Part shown: in pieces, positions 38,069 to 46,696 of the stretch
Layout of the letters: each line of letters starts with the position of its first letter
How positions within the stretch are numbered: position 1 is the first letter of the stretch
Assembly: GCA_945860565.1 (NCBI GenBank)
Contig: CAMAQS010000009.1
Span: forward strand, 1-50,609
Length of the DNA stretch: 50,609 nucleotides
Direction: 5' to 3'
Source of the DNA: Chitinophaga pinensis
Lineage (GTDB): Bacteria > Bacteroidota > Bacteroidia > NS11-12g > UBA955
Translations under genes and position numbers: made by a program
Notes under the pieces: generated by a model
Told to the model about the DNA's origin: nothing
The model's database searches: none
Seen by the model: the letters and a program-made list of their open reading frames with translations, nothing else

Positions 38069-38440
38069 TCAACGATTCAATCTCACAGAAGTAGAATCAT
38101 ACACGCTTTCTTTTTCTGACAATAAATTATTTAAAACCTCGGCTTTGGAATTTTTTACTTCTAGCTCACGTCTTAAATCTTCCAATTGTTGGTTCAATTG
38201 CAGTAACTCCCTTTTATCAGATTTGGAAATTCTACTTGGTATTAAATTTCCAATAGGGGTATAAGCAAAAAGCAAATAAAGAAACAAGGTAAAGAAAATG
38301 ATCAACGCACTAAAAATACTTAAAACGTTGAGAGGATTTAGGCGCACAGAGGCTACTTCGGCAAAAGTATTGTCGTTTATGAGCACAAATCGGTGTTTAT
38401 TCCGAAGTTTTGTAAATATTTTCGCAGTTCGTTTTGCCAT
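38069..38440 (-). CDS. Short TM/coiled-coil protein resembling the N-terminus of Bacteroidota M23 peptidases but lacking the peptidase domain
   Basis: KLRNKHRFVLINDNTFAEVASVRLNPLNVLSIFSALIIFFTLFLYLLFAYTPIGNLIPSRISKSDKRELLQLNQQLEDLRREL...; stops at 123 aa, next to bactofilin. Confidence 0.7.
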   Translation of the reverse strand: MAKRTAKIFTKLRNKHRFVLINDNTFAEVASVRLNPLNVLSIFSALIIFFTLFLYLLFAYTPIGNLIPSRISKSDKRELLQLNQQLEDLRRELEVKNSKAEVLNNLLSEKESVYDSTSVRLNR

Positions 38441-38507
38441 ATCGCCGAAAATTCTTCGTTATTTTGACAATTAATATTCGAAATTACCGTTTTTAAAGCA
38501 CATATCC

Positions 38508-41126
38508 ATGAAAATGGTATCTATTACTAAGTTAAACCGCATTCTTTTTCTCTTCTTTTTAGGGGGGATGTTCTGGTCTTGCTCTAACCCTCAGAGCTGG
38601 ACGTATAAACAATGGCACAACACTTTGGCGCATTACAATAAGTTTTTTAATGCGGAACAAAAATGGTTGGAAACATTCGACAATGTGCGCGATAACGCAA
38701 AAGAAGACTTTCGTCAACCCATTGAATTGTTTAACTATGGCACGGTGGAATCCCTTCAAGGCAATTTAGCAGCCATGGACGATGTAATCAAACGCGCCAG
38801 CACAATGATCGATAGGCACCCAAAAAGCAAATGGGTAGACGACGCCTATCATTTAACTGCAAAAGCCTATTTGTTAAAGGGGGATGTAAATGCGGCCATC
38901 GATTTATTTGAATTTGTTAACTCGCAATTTACCAACCCCGAAATTAAATATTTAAGCAAACTTTGGACCGTTAGGGCCTTGTTGTTAAAAGGAAAAATAA
39001 TAGATGCTGAAGCTTTGGCCCAATCTCTATTAAACAACAAGGAATTACCAAAAAGCCTTTATACGACTGCACAATTTACCCTTGGAGCCATTTACCACAA
39101 GCAAAAAAAATACACGCAATCGGCGGAATTATTGGAAAAAGCATTGCCAAAACTGACGAATAGAATGGATAAGTACCGCACTTATTTTGCATTGGGTCAG
39201 GCCTATCAAAAATTGGGTAAGTTTGACAAAGCAGAAGTGGCTTATTCTAAAATTCCAAGATACAATCCTCCTTATGAGTTGACTTTTAATGCGCAAATTG
39301 CTCAAGTTGAAATATTGTCGGTGAATGCCAAAAACTATCAACGCACGAATAAAATTTTAAATTCAATGTTGCGTGACGATAAGAACATAGAATATAAAGG
39401 TCAGATTTATTACCGCATGGCTTTAAACGAATTAAATGCAGGAAAACAACCTAAAGCCATAGAGACTTTAAAAACTTCTGTTCGCTATTCGCAACAAGAT
39501 GCGGCACAAAGAACTACTTCTTTTTTGAAGTTGGGAGATTTATACTTTGGCAGTAAATCGTATGAAATTGCTGGACTTTATTACGATTCAGCAAATAAAT
39601 CTTTGGACGAAAAACATCCCGATTTCGAGAAAATATTGGCAAAAAATGCCCAATTAGGGGATTTGTTGACGCATTTGGTCCGCATAAAAAACAACGATTC
39701 ATTGCTAAGAATGGTGAGTGACCGAGATTTTAAAAATGAGAAAATAAAACAGGCTATACAAGCAGAAAAGGATCTTGCAAAATTGGCCGAGAAAAAATCT
39801 AAAGCTGGCAATGCACCCAAACCTGGATTTGGTGGGGGGTTACCCAATCCCAATTTACCAGACGCTGGAATGGGCAATGGAGGGAGTTCCTTTCCATTTT
39901 ATAATTTCAATACTCGAAAATCAGGAATGGCAAGTTTTCAACAATTGTGGGGAAACAGACCCAATTCAAATTTTTGGCGTTACAATGCCAAAATCATGGC
40001 CTCCAATAATTCGGATACCACTGCATCTGAAAATGGACCAGCCACCAATAAAATTGAAGCCATTGACAGCAATATGTTGGCTGGAGTATCAGCAGAAGAA
40101 AGAAAATACTATCTGGGATTGCCTCTTACGCCTTTAATGCAAAAAACGTTAATAAAGGAAATTGAAGAATCTCATTTTAAGTTGGCCGAAATTTATCAAA
40201 ACCGATTAAACGAGCCGCAAGAAGCCATTTTTTATAACCGTGCCCTACTCAGCCGTTATCCGTTGTCTACCTACAAACCACAAACTTTATATAATTTGAT
40301 AAAGCTTTATGGTGCCAACAAAAATGAAGCATTGGCAACTCAATTTACCGATACTTTGCAACAGAAATTCCCTGAAAGCATTTATTTAAAAATGCTTAAA
40401 AATCCCAACACAGTTGAAGTCATCAGAAGTACCAACAATGAAGGTAACATTGCGATTTCTGCAAAATATGATTCTATGGTTTTGGCTTTTCAATTGGGAA
40501 ATTACAAAGAAGCAATTTCCATTAAATTGGCTACCGACAAAAAGTATTCAGGAAATTCATTGCAACCGAGGTTTGATTTTGTCTATGCCGTTTGTTTGTT
40601 GCGTTTGGATGATGCCAAAGCCATACCCATTTTGGAACAACTTACTGTCGATTACACAAATAGCGACGTTTCTGAAAAGGCAAAAACGCTAATTGAGGCT
40701 TACCAACGCATCAAAAATCCCATTGTGGTGGATTCCGCTTTGTTAGATAGTGCAAATGCGTTATATGTTAGCCAAAAAGCAACCGATCCCTTAAATTGTT
40801 TGCTAATTGTTCCCAAAGGCAGCAATTTAAATCTCATAAAATCAGCCATTAGCGACTTAAACAAAAAAGAATTTTCACTTGAAAATATGTTAATAGGTCA
40901 AAATGTGGTTGCCGGAAGTAAATATTTAATTTTAATTGAAAATTTCGAAAACCCGGAAACAGCCAAATTTTATCGGCAGTTTCTATTAAAACAACAATCC
41001 TATTTTAGTGGTAAAGGCTTATTTGAATATTCTGTGGTATGCATTAATCCTGAAAATTTTATACGATTGTCAAAATCCTTTGACTGGCAATCTTATATGG
41101 ATTGGTTTGAAAAGGAAAATCAGTAA
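38508..41126 (+). CDS. Type IX secretion system lipoprotein PorW/SprE (TPR-rich)
   Basis: Lipobox FWSCSNP, NTLAHYNKFFNAEQKWLE, multiple TPR motifs, overall SprE/PorW-like length and composition. Confidence 0.85.
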   Translation: MKMVSITKLNRILFLFFLGGMFWSCSNPQSWTYKQWHNTLAHYNKFFNAEQKWLETFDNVRDNAKEDFRQPIELFNYGTVESLQGNLAAMDDVIKRASTMIDRHPKSKWVDDAYHLTAKAYLLKGDVNAAIDLFEFVNSQFTNPEIKYLSKLWTVRALLLKGKIIDAEALAQSLLNNKELPKSLYTTAQFTLGAIYHKQKKYTQSAELLEKALPKLTNRMDKYRTYFALGQAYQKLGKFDKAEVAYSKIPRYNPPYELTFNAQIAQVEILSVNAKNYQRTNKILNSMLRDDKNIEYKGQIYYRMALNELNAGKQPKAIETLKTSVRYSQQDAAQRTTSFLKLGDLYFGSKSYEIAGLYYDSANKSLDEKHPDFEKILAKNAQLGDLLTHLVRIKNNDSLLRMVSDRDFKNEKIKQAIQAEKDLAKLAEKKSKAGNAPKPGFGGGLPNPNLPDAGMGNGGSSFPFYNFNTRKSGMASFQQLWGNRPNSNFWRYNAKIMASNNSDTTASENGPATNKIEAIDSNMLAGVSAEERKYYLGLPLTPLMQKTLIKEIEESHFKLAEIYQNRLNEPQEAIFYNRALLSRYPLSTYKPQTLYNLIKLYGANKNEALATQFTDTLQQKFPESIYLKMLKNPNTVEVIRSTNNEGNIAISAKYDSMVLAFQLGNYKEAISIKLATDKKYSGNSLQPRFDFVYAVCLLRLDDAKAIPILEQLTVDYTNSDVSEKAKTLIEAYQRIKNPIVVDSALLDSANALYVSQKATDPLNCLLIVPKGSNLNLIKSAISDLNKKEFSLENMLIGQNVVAGSKYLILIENFENPETAKFYRQFLLKQQSYFSGKGLFEYSVVCINPENFIRLSKSFDWQSYMDWFEKENQ

Positions 41127-41160
41127 TTTCAGTTATTTTAGACGCAGAATAAAACTGTGT

Positions 41161-41190
41161 TTTGCGTTCTGCATTCTGTAAGTATATTTG
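41161..41190 (+). promoter_or_regulatory. Promoter for penicillin-binding protein gene
   Basis: TTTG-N18-TATATTTG, 10 nt before ATG at 41201. Confidence 0.65.
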
Positions 41191-41200
41191 TTTCGTAAAT

Positions 41201-43420
41201 ATGTTCCGCGAATTTCGTTTTATTAAAAGTATTTGGATAGGTTTTTCTATCTGTATTGTGTTGGGATTGCTCTTTTTCATTGGGGTTTCTAAAGGCACAT
41301 TTGGAGATATGCCGGAAGTGGCTGAGCTTGAGAATCCAAAAAATTCCCTTAGCTCAGAAATTTATGGTGAGGACGGCGTTTTAATTGGTACATACTACCT
41401 AGAAAACCGAACCAATTCTACCTATTCGGAAATTAGTCCAAACGTTTATAAAGCACTTATCGCCACCGAAGATATCCGCTTTTATGGCCATTCGGGCATT
41501 GATATGAGAGGTACACTTAGGGCCATTCTTAGTTTTGGCAGTGAAGGTGGAGCCAGTACCATTACCCAGCAGTTGTCCAAGAATTTATTTAGTCGTTTCG
41601 AAAAGCCAAAAGGAAAATTGGGACGTATCATGCAAAAATTTAAAGAATGGATTATATCTGTAGAACTGGAAAGACGTTACACAAAAAAAGAAATTTTGGT
41701 GATGTACTTAAATACTGTACCCTTTTCCGGTTTGTCATTTGGAATTAGTGCCGCAAGTAGAGAGTTTTTCGACAAATCACCCAAAGATTTAACCATTGAA
41801 GAATCAGCCGTGTTGGTGGGTATGTTAAAAGCCAATTGGCGTTACAATCCAAAATACAATGCAGACAAATCTTTATCCCGCAGAAACACTGTATTAAATC
41901 AGATGGTAAAATATGATTTATTGAGTGAAGATAGTTTTAATACCCTAAAAACCATCCCCCTAAAACTAAAATACAGATCTGCTTCGATTGAAGGAATGGC
42001 GCCATATTTCAAAACGTATATGGGTGAATACCTGAAAAAATGGTGTAAAGAACACAATTACAATCTTTATCGCAGTGGACTCAAAATTTACACGACCATA
42101 AATAGTGAAATGCAGCAACAAGCTGAAATGGCGGTGCGCAAACACATGACCGCTTTTCAACCTAAATTCGAAAAAAGTTGGGGCAAAGAAAAACCATGGA
42201 GATATATCACCGACCGGAAAGTCATTCCAAATTTCATTGAAGATGCTCTGAAAAAAACAGAACGCTATAGAATTTTACAAGCCGAATTGGGCAATAATCC
42301 TGAAAAAATCATTGCCGAATTGAAAAAACCGGTCAAAATGACCCTTTTTTCGTGGAATGGAGAAAAAGATACCTTCATGAGTCCTTACGACAGCATGTCC
42401 TATATTAAAAAAATATTGCATGCAGGATTTATTGCTATCGACCCTCAAACAGGTTATGTAAAAGCTTGGGTTGGAGGCATTGATCACAAGTTCTTCAAAT
42501 ACGACCATGTGAATGTGAAAGCCAGAAGACAGGTGGGTTCTACTTTTAAACCCTTGGTTTATGCTACTGCCATTGACATTAACAAATTTACACCTTGTAC
42601 CGAGTTTCCTAGAGAACGGACCGCATTTTACAGTGGTGGACAAGAATGGTCTCCTCGAAATTTTGATGGTTCTTCTGGGGGGATTTGGACAATGTGGAAG
42701 GGATTGGCATTGTCAGACAATTTAATCACAGCGCAAATAATGAAAAGTCTTGGAGATGATGCTCCCGATTTAGTCGTGCAATTTGCAGAAAGAGTGGGAA
42801 TTGAAAAAAATACTTTACCTAAAGTACCATCCATTTGCTTGGGAACCGTAGAATTAAGTCCTTTTGAAATGGCATCGGCCTATTCTGCTTTTGCAAACAA
42901 AGGAATGTGGATAGAACCGTCATTTTTAACCCGAATAGAAGACAAAGACGGCAACGTTTTGGAAGAATTTCAATCACCAAAACATGACCAAGTTTTGAGT
43001 GAAGAAAAAGCCTATATCATGGTGAATTTATTGGAGCGTGTGGTAAATCGTGGAACAGCAGCTGGTGTTAAATGGAAATACGAAATTGAAGGAAGCATTG
43101 GTGGTAAAACAGGAACCACACAAGGTGCTGCAGACGGTTGGTTTATGGGAATTACCAAAAACCTGGTTTGCGCCACCTGGGTCGGTGCGGATGATCCAAC
43201 AGTGCGTATTCGCGGAGCAGCATTGGGACAAGGTTCTCAAATGGCCATGCCTATTTATGGATATTTTATGCATGGAATTCAAAAAAATACGACTTTCAAA
43301 TATAAAGCAGAACCGTTTGACCTGCCCGAAAATTACAATCCCGATTTATTTAATTGCGATAAATCCAAAAGCAGTCAAATTGATGGGGTACCCATAGAAG
43401 TGCCTGGACTAGGCGAGTAA
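41201..43420 (+). CDS. Class A penicillin-binding protein (PBP1A-like transglycosylase/transpeptidase)
   Basis: ATEDIRFYGHSGIDMRGTLRA, GASTITQQLSKNLF, RRQVGSTFKPLVYATAID, GGKTGTTQGAADGWFMG. ATG at 41201 preferred over the track start at 41162. Confidence 0.95.
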   Translation: MFREFRFIKSIWIGFSICIVLGLLFFIGVSKGTFGDMPEVAELENPKNSLSSEIYGEDGVLIGTYYLENRTNSTYSEISPNVYKALIATEDIRFYGHSGIDMRGTLRAILSFGSEGGASTITQQLSKNLFSRFEKPKGKLGRIMQKFKEWIISVELERRYTKKEILVMYLNTVPFSGLSFGISAASREFFDKSPKDLTIEESAVLVGMLKANWRYNPKYNADKSLSRRNTVLNQMVKYDLLSEDSFNTLKTIPLKLKYRSASIEGMAPYFKTYMGEYLKKWCKEHNYNLYRSGLKIYTTINSEMQQQAEMAVRKHMTAFQPKFEKSWGKEKPWRYITDRKVIPNFIEDALKKTERYRILQAELGNNPEKIIAELKKPVKMTLFSWNGEKDTFMSPYDSMSYIKKILHAGFIAIDPQTGYVKAWVGGIDHKFFKYDHVNVKARRQVGSTFKPLVYATAIDINKFTPCTEFPRERTAFYSGGQEWSPRNFDGSSGGIWTMWKGLALSDNLITAQIMKSLGDDAPDLVVQFAERVGIEKNTLPKVPSICLGTVELSPFEMASAYSAFANKGMWIEPSFLTRIEDKDGNVLEEFQSPKHDQVLSEEKAYIMVNLLERVVNRGTAAGVKWKYEIEGSIGGKTGTTQGAADGWFMGITKNLVCATWVGADDPTVRIRGAALGQGSQMAMPIYGYFMHGIQKNTTFKYKAEPFDLPENYNPDLFNCDKSKSSQIDGVPIEVPGLGE

Positions 43421-43497
43421 TATTGCGAAAATTGCAATTCTTTTTGGATAAATTAATCTGTTAAATGGGGATTTAATCTCTGAATTGGAGTTTATTA

Positions 43498-44076
43498 TCA
43501 TTTATCATTTTCTTCTTTTGGATGGATGTATTCCTCGGTAAAATGTTCCTTGGTTTTTGGCTGAGAGAATTTATCCTGATTGTATTCTTGAGATTTGCCT
43601 TTAGGAATAGACAAGGAATTCCATTGGTCATTCACAATGAGTTTTGAAAGAAATATCATTTGTCCAATGTGATATGGATAATGGGCCAGTTGCCTATTTA
43701 TAGCCTCCACTACAGTATGACCCTGATTGCGGATATAGATTATGGTAGTTAAATCCTCGGTTTTGAGCGCAGTTAACGTCCCCAAAAAACAAACCCATCC
43801 CCTATTCCAAGCTTCCCAAACTTCTTCTGGACTGTTAAAGTCTGCTTCAAATTCTGCTTCTCTGTTGCGCCACTCTTTTTCACCATCGGTGGTTAGAAAG
43901 TCCGTCCATCTAGACAACATATTACCAGACAAATGTTTAACAATCACAGCTAAACTGTTGCTTTCTTCATTTGGCGTATAAAAAAACTGCGTTTCAGGCA
44001 TTTGATTTAAGGCCTTTTCTCCCAAAAGTTTATAATACTGAAATTGTTTAATAACGCTTTCCAAATAATCTTCCAT
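43498..44076 (-). CDS. DUF1572/DinB-like family protein
   Basis: NSLAVIVKHLSGNMLSRWTDFLTTDGEKEWRNREAEFE, NRQLAHYPYHIGQMIFL. Confidence 0.88.
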   Translation of the reverse strand: MEDYLESVIKQFQYYKLLGEKALNQMPETQFFYTPNEESNSLAVIVKHLSGNMLSRWTDFLTTDGEKEWRNREAEFEADFNSPEEVWEAWNRGWVCFLGTLTALKTEDLTTIIYIRNQGHTVVEAINRQLAHYPYHIGQMIFLSKLIVNDQWNSLSIPKGKSQEYNQDKFSQPKTKEHFTEEYIHPKEENDK

Positions 44077-44123
44077 GGGTTAAAATTAAGTCTAAAATTG
44101 AGAATTTTTTATGTCCAAAATAA

Positions 44124-44161
44124 AAAAAGGTGTCCCACTATTCACACGTAAGACACCTTTT
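44124..44161. terminator. Rho-independent terminator
   Basis: AAAAAGGTGTC...GACACCTTTT inverted repeat with A/T tracts downstream of creD. Confidence 0.75.
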
Positions 44162-44171
44162 AATTTAAAAT

Positions 44172-45506
44172 TTATTCGATATTCCCTTCTGGTTTTGTCG
44201 ATTGATTCAGGTTGTACCAATCAATTTTTCTCGACAAATACATTACCGTAGACAATACAATAAACAACCCAATGCTGCCAATAAGTAATGCCATGTCTTC
44301 CAGTTGAATAATCACAAAAATGAAGCTATATAACAATGCCAATATCCCTGCCACCATCAGTGCAATTTTGGTATTTTTTAAAATGGCTTTTACATATCCC
44401 GTCACCAGAATAAGAGTGGCCAAAGCCGAGACCAAATAAGCCAAGTTAAAATTCAACTGCTCTGAAATGGATAATAAAAGGGTGAAAAATACAATTAATG
44501 CAAATCCCACCAAAATATATTGAATTGGGTGTATAAACACCTTTTGCATGATTTCAACGAAAAAGAATACAATAAATGTAAACGCAATGAACAATATAGC
44601 ATATTGAATGGACCTGAAGGACTTTTTGTAGTTGTCTACTGTTAACAGCAGTTCAAATCCGAAATCGGAATTTTCAACATTTTGGTCGTCGTTGATCCAC
44701 TGTTGGGGAAAATTGCGGTTTAAGTGCAGTACGTTCCAGTGGGCTGAAAAACTATCACCGGTATTGTCTCTATCATCAGGCAAATAAGCACCAGTAAACT
44801 TGGGATCAGACCAACTTGACTTGATGTTTACATCCGTAATTTTCCCTACAGGAGAGAAAAACATTTGTTGACTCCCTTTTAAATTTACCAAAAACTTAAA
44901 ATTGTGTTGTTGGCTGTCTTTTGGAAGGATGAGGACGCTGCTGTTTATGGCCGGATTTACCACTTTTCCAGATTCGTTTCCTGGATTAAAGAAATAACGT
45001 GAATTGTCCCAATTGAGTTCAACTTGTTTTTCAATGCCTCTCAAATCGGAAATGCCTACCACGAGTTTTGCTTTGTCAAACTGAAATTGCGACAAAGGCA
45101 CTTCTGCATTTTCAAATTTAAATTCGCTGAAGGAGCCCGAAATTTCGATGTTGCTGTTATACACCACCACATCAAAAATTCCTCTATCTAATTTTTGGGG
45201 GATGACTTTTCCGTCGATTTTAAGTTGTGTGGGCAATATTATCAGCCATTTGGTTTCGGCATTAATGCGGATTGCGGTATCACGGCCACTTTTTACTTTG
45301 GTGTATTTTACATAAGGAATGGTTAAAAAAGGACCACGAATGGTTTGGGCTTCTCCCCATTTGGAACTCACTTCAACGATGGCTTCGGATTGCTTATCTT
45401 GTCTATCGGTAATGAGGGAATGGATCATGCTCGTGGGGATGAGCAACAGCAGGACTATCAATACGATGATGCCGAGCTTGAGGTAGATGTTGTGTTTGAG
45501 GTTCAT
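44172..45506 (-). CDS. creD: CreD-family inner-membrane protein
   Basis: LLLLIPTSMIHSLITDRQDKQSEAIVEVSSKWGEAQTIRGPFLTIPY, multi-TM C-terminal half with PIQYILVGFALIVFFTLLLSISEQLNFNLAYL. Confidence 0.93.
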   Translation of the reverse strand: MNLKHNIYLKLGIIVLIVLLLLIPTSMIHSLITDRQDKQSEAIVEVSSKWGEAQTIRGPFLTIPYVKYTKVKSGRDTAIRINAETKWLIILPTQLKIDGKVIPQKLDRGIFDVVVYNSNIEISGSFSEFKFENAEVPLSQFQFDKAKLVVGISDLRGIEKQVELNWDNSRYFFNPGNESGKVVNPAINSSVLILPKDSQQHNFKFLVNLKGSQQMFFSPVGKITDVNIKSSWSDPKFTGAYLPDDRDNTGDSFSAHWNVLHLNRNFPQQWINDDQNVENSDFGFELLLTVDNYKKSFRSIQYAILFIAFTFIVFFFVEIMQKVFIHPIQYILVGFALIVFFTLLLSISEQLNFNLAYLVSALATLILVTGYVKAILKNTKIALMVAGILALLYSFIFVIIQLEDMALLIGSIGLFIVLSTVMYLSRKIDWYNLNQSTKPEGNIE

Positions 45507-45535
45507 AATGAAAACGTGGACAAGTTAGGGGTTTG

Positions 45536-45569
45536 GATTTTTCTAAAAAAATTTATTTTTAGAAAAATC
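45536..45569. repeat. Perfect 14-bp inverted repeat upstream of creD
   Basis: GATTTTTCTAAAAA-AATTTA-TTTTTAGAAAAATC. Confidence 0.9.
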
Positions 45570-45670
45570 GATGAAGTTGGTTTTTTGTTCTTTTATTTCT
45601 TGTTCTTCGGTTTCTTCTTCGGTATGTTCTTTGGAGTTTGTTCTTTTATGTTGTTCTTTCGTTTTTTAAT

Positions 45671-45860
45671 TTGTGTACTTTTTGGCTTGACCCAAAAAGT
45701 ACCAAAAAGGTCAAGGACTGCAACGGACTTCCAACTTCATCTTGATACCTTCCGAATCACGACGGTGATCTCCTCATCCTTCGGAGCTTCCTTGTGATTT
45801 CGCGGAAGCTATTGGCGTTGAAGGTTGCAAATCCCTTGAGGTCCGTTCCCTAGCCTCTAA
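45671..45860. repeat. Structured repeat-like element with a possible H-type pseudoknot and nested hairpins
   Basis: GTACTTTTTGG/CCAAAAAGTAC (11 bp) with loop CTTGAC complementary to downstream GTCAAG; ATCAC-GACG-GTGAT; AGCTTCC/GGAAGCT; outer AACGGAC/GTCCGTT. Confidence 0.6.
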
Positions 45861-45874
45861 ATAATGCTGTTATT

Positions 45875-46260
45875 GTGGTTTTTTTTGTTTTTGTTCTTTG
45901 GCCCGTTTGCTGTTGTTCGTTTGCTTTGGCTTTTTGTTCTTCGGTTCGTTTACGTTTGTTTGCTCTGGTATTCTGTTCTTCGGTTCGTTTGCTTTGGCTT
46001 TTTGTTCTAAGCTTTGTTTGCCTTCGTTTTTTGTTCTTTGGTTCGTTTGCTTTGGTTCGTTTGCTTTGGTTCGTTTTCTTTGGTTCGTTTTCTTTGGTTC
46101 GTTTGCTTTGGTTCGTTTGCTTTGGTTCGTTTGCTTTGGTTCGTTTACTTTGGTTTGTTTACCTTGGTTCGTTTGCACTAGTTTGTTTGCTTTCGTTTAC
46201 TGTTCTTCGGTTTGTTTGTAGTTGTTCGTTTAATTCGGTACTTTTGATTTCGGTGACTGT
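45875..46260. repeat. G/T-rich minisatellite: 14-bp unit GTTCGTTTGCTTTG, 11 contiguous copies at 46041-46194 plus degenerate flanks
   Basis: Units at 46041, 46055, 46069, 46083, 46097, 46111, 46125, 46139, 46153, 46167, 46181; less regular related sequence from about 45875. Confidence 0.93.
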
Positions 46261-46394
46261 TCTTCGATTTGGTTGGAGTTGCGAGTTTGGTGTGGTATTT
46301 TAGAAATTTCAGAAATTTGAATAGGGTGCTTTTAATTTTCAAGGAATAATCGTATATTTGCAGTCCTTAAAAAAATACTCAATACAATCATCAA

Positions 46395-46643
46395 ATGAAA
46401 ACCGATATACATCCAAAAAACTATCGTAAAGTTGTGTTCAAAGACATGAGCTGTGATCATAGTTTCATTACACACAGTTGCGTAGATACAAAAGAAACAG
46501 TTAAATGGGAAGATGGAAACGAATATCCATTGTACAAACTAGAGATTTCTTCTCAATCTCACCCCTTTTATACGGGTAAACAAAACTTAATCGATACTGC
46601 AGGACGTATCGACAAGTTCATGAGACGTTACGGAAAGAAATAA
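46395..46643 (+). CDS. rpmE2: 50S ribosomal protein L31 type B
   Basis: [82 protein letters not shown]. Confidence 0.96.
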   Translation: MKTDIHPKNYRKVVFKDMSCDHSFITHSCVDTKETVKWEDGNEYPLYKLEISSQSHPFYTGKQNLIDTAGRIDKFMRRYGKK

Positions 46644-46665
46644 TTTGTTTTTCATATAAAAAATT

Positions 46666-46692
46666 GGCTACTCCTTGAGTAGCCTTTTTTTT
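46666..46692 (+). terminator. Rho-independent terminator of rpmE2
   Basis: GGCTACT-CCTTG-AGTAGCC followed by eight T. Confidence 0.85.
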
Positions 46693-46696
46693 GTTT

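Noticed and set aside
45345-45797. 150-aa + strand ORF spanning the creD 5' end and the structured element
   Set aside because: Antisense to creD, then low-complexity Phe-rich translation of T-rich DNA; no coding signature.
46041-46194. Tandem array considered as CRISPR
   Set aside because: Units are 14 bp and contiguous with no spacers; no cas genes in the window.
45875-46303. + strand ORFs of 142 and 107 aa (FALVRLLWFVCFGSF repeats)
   Set aside because: Pure translation of the 14-bp G/T-rich minisatellite; the same periodic peptide appears in several frames.
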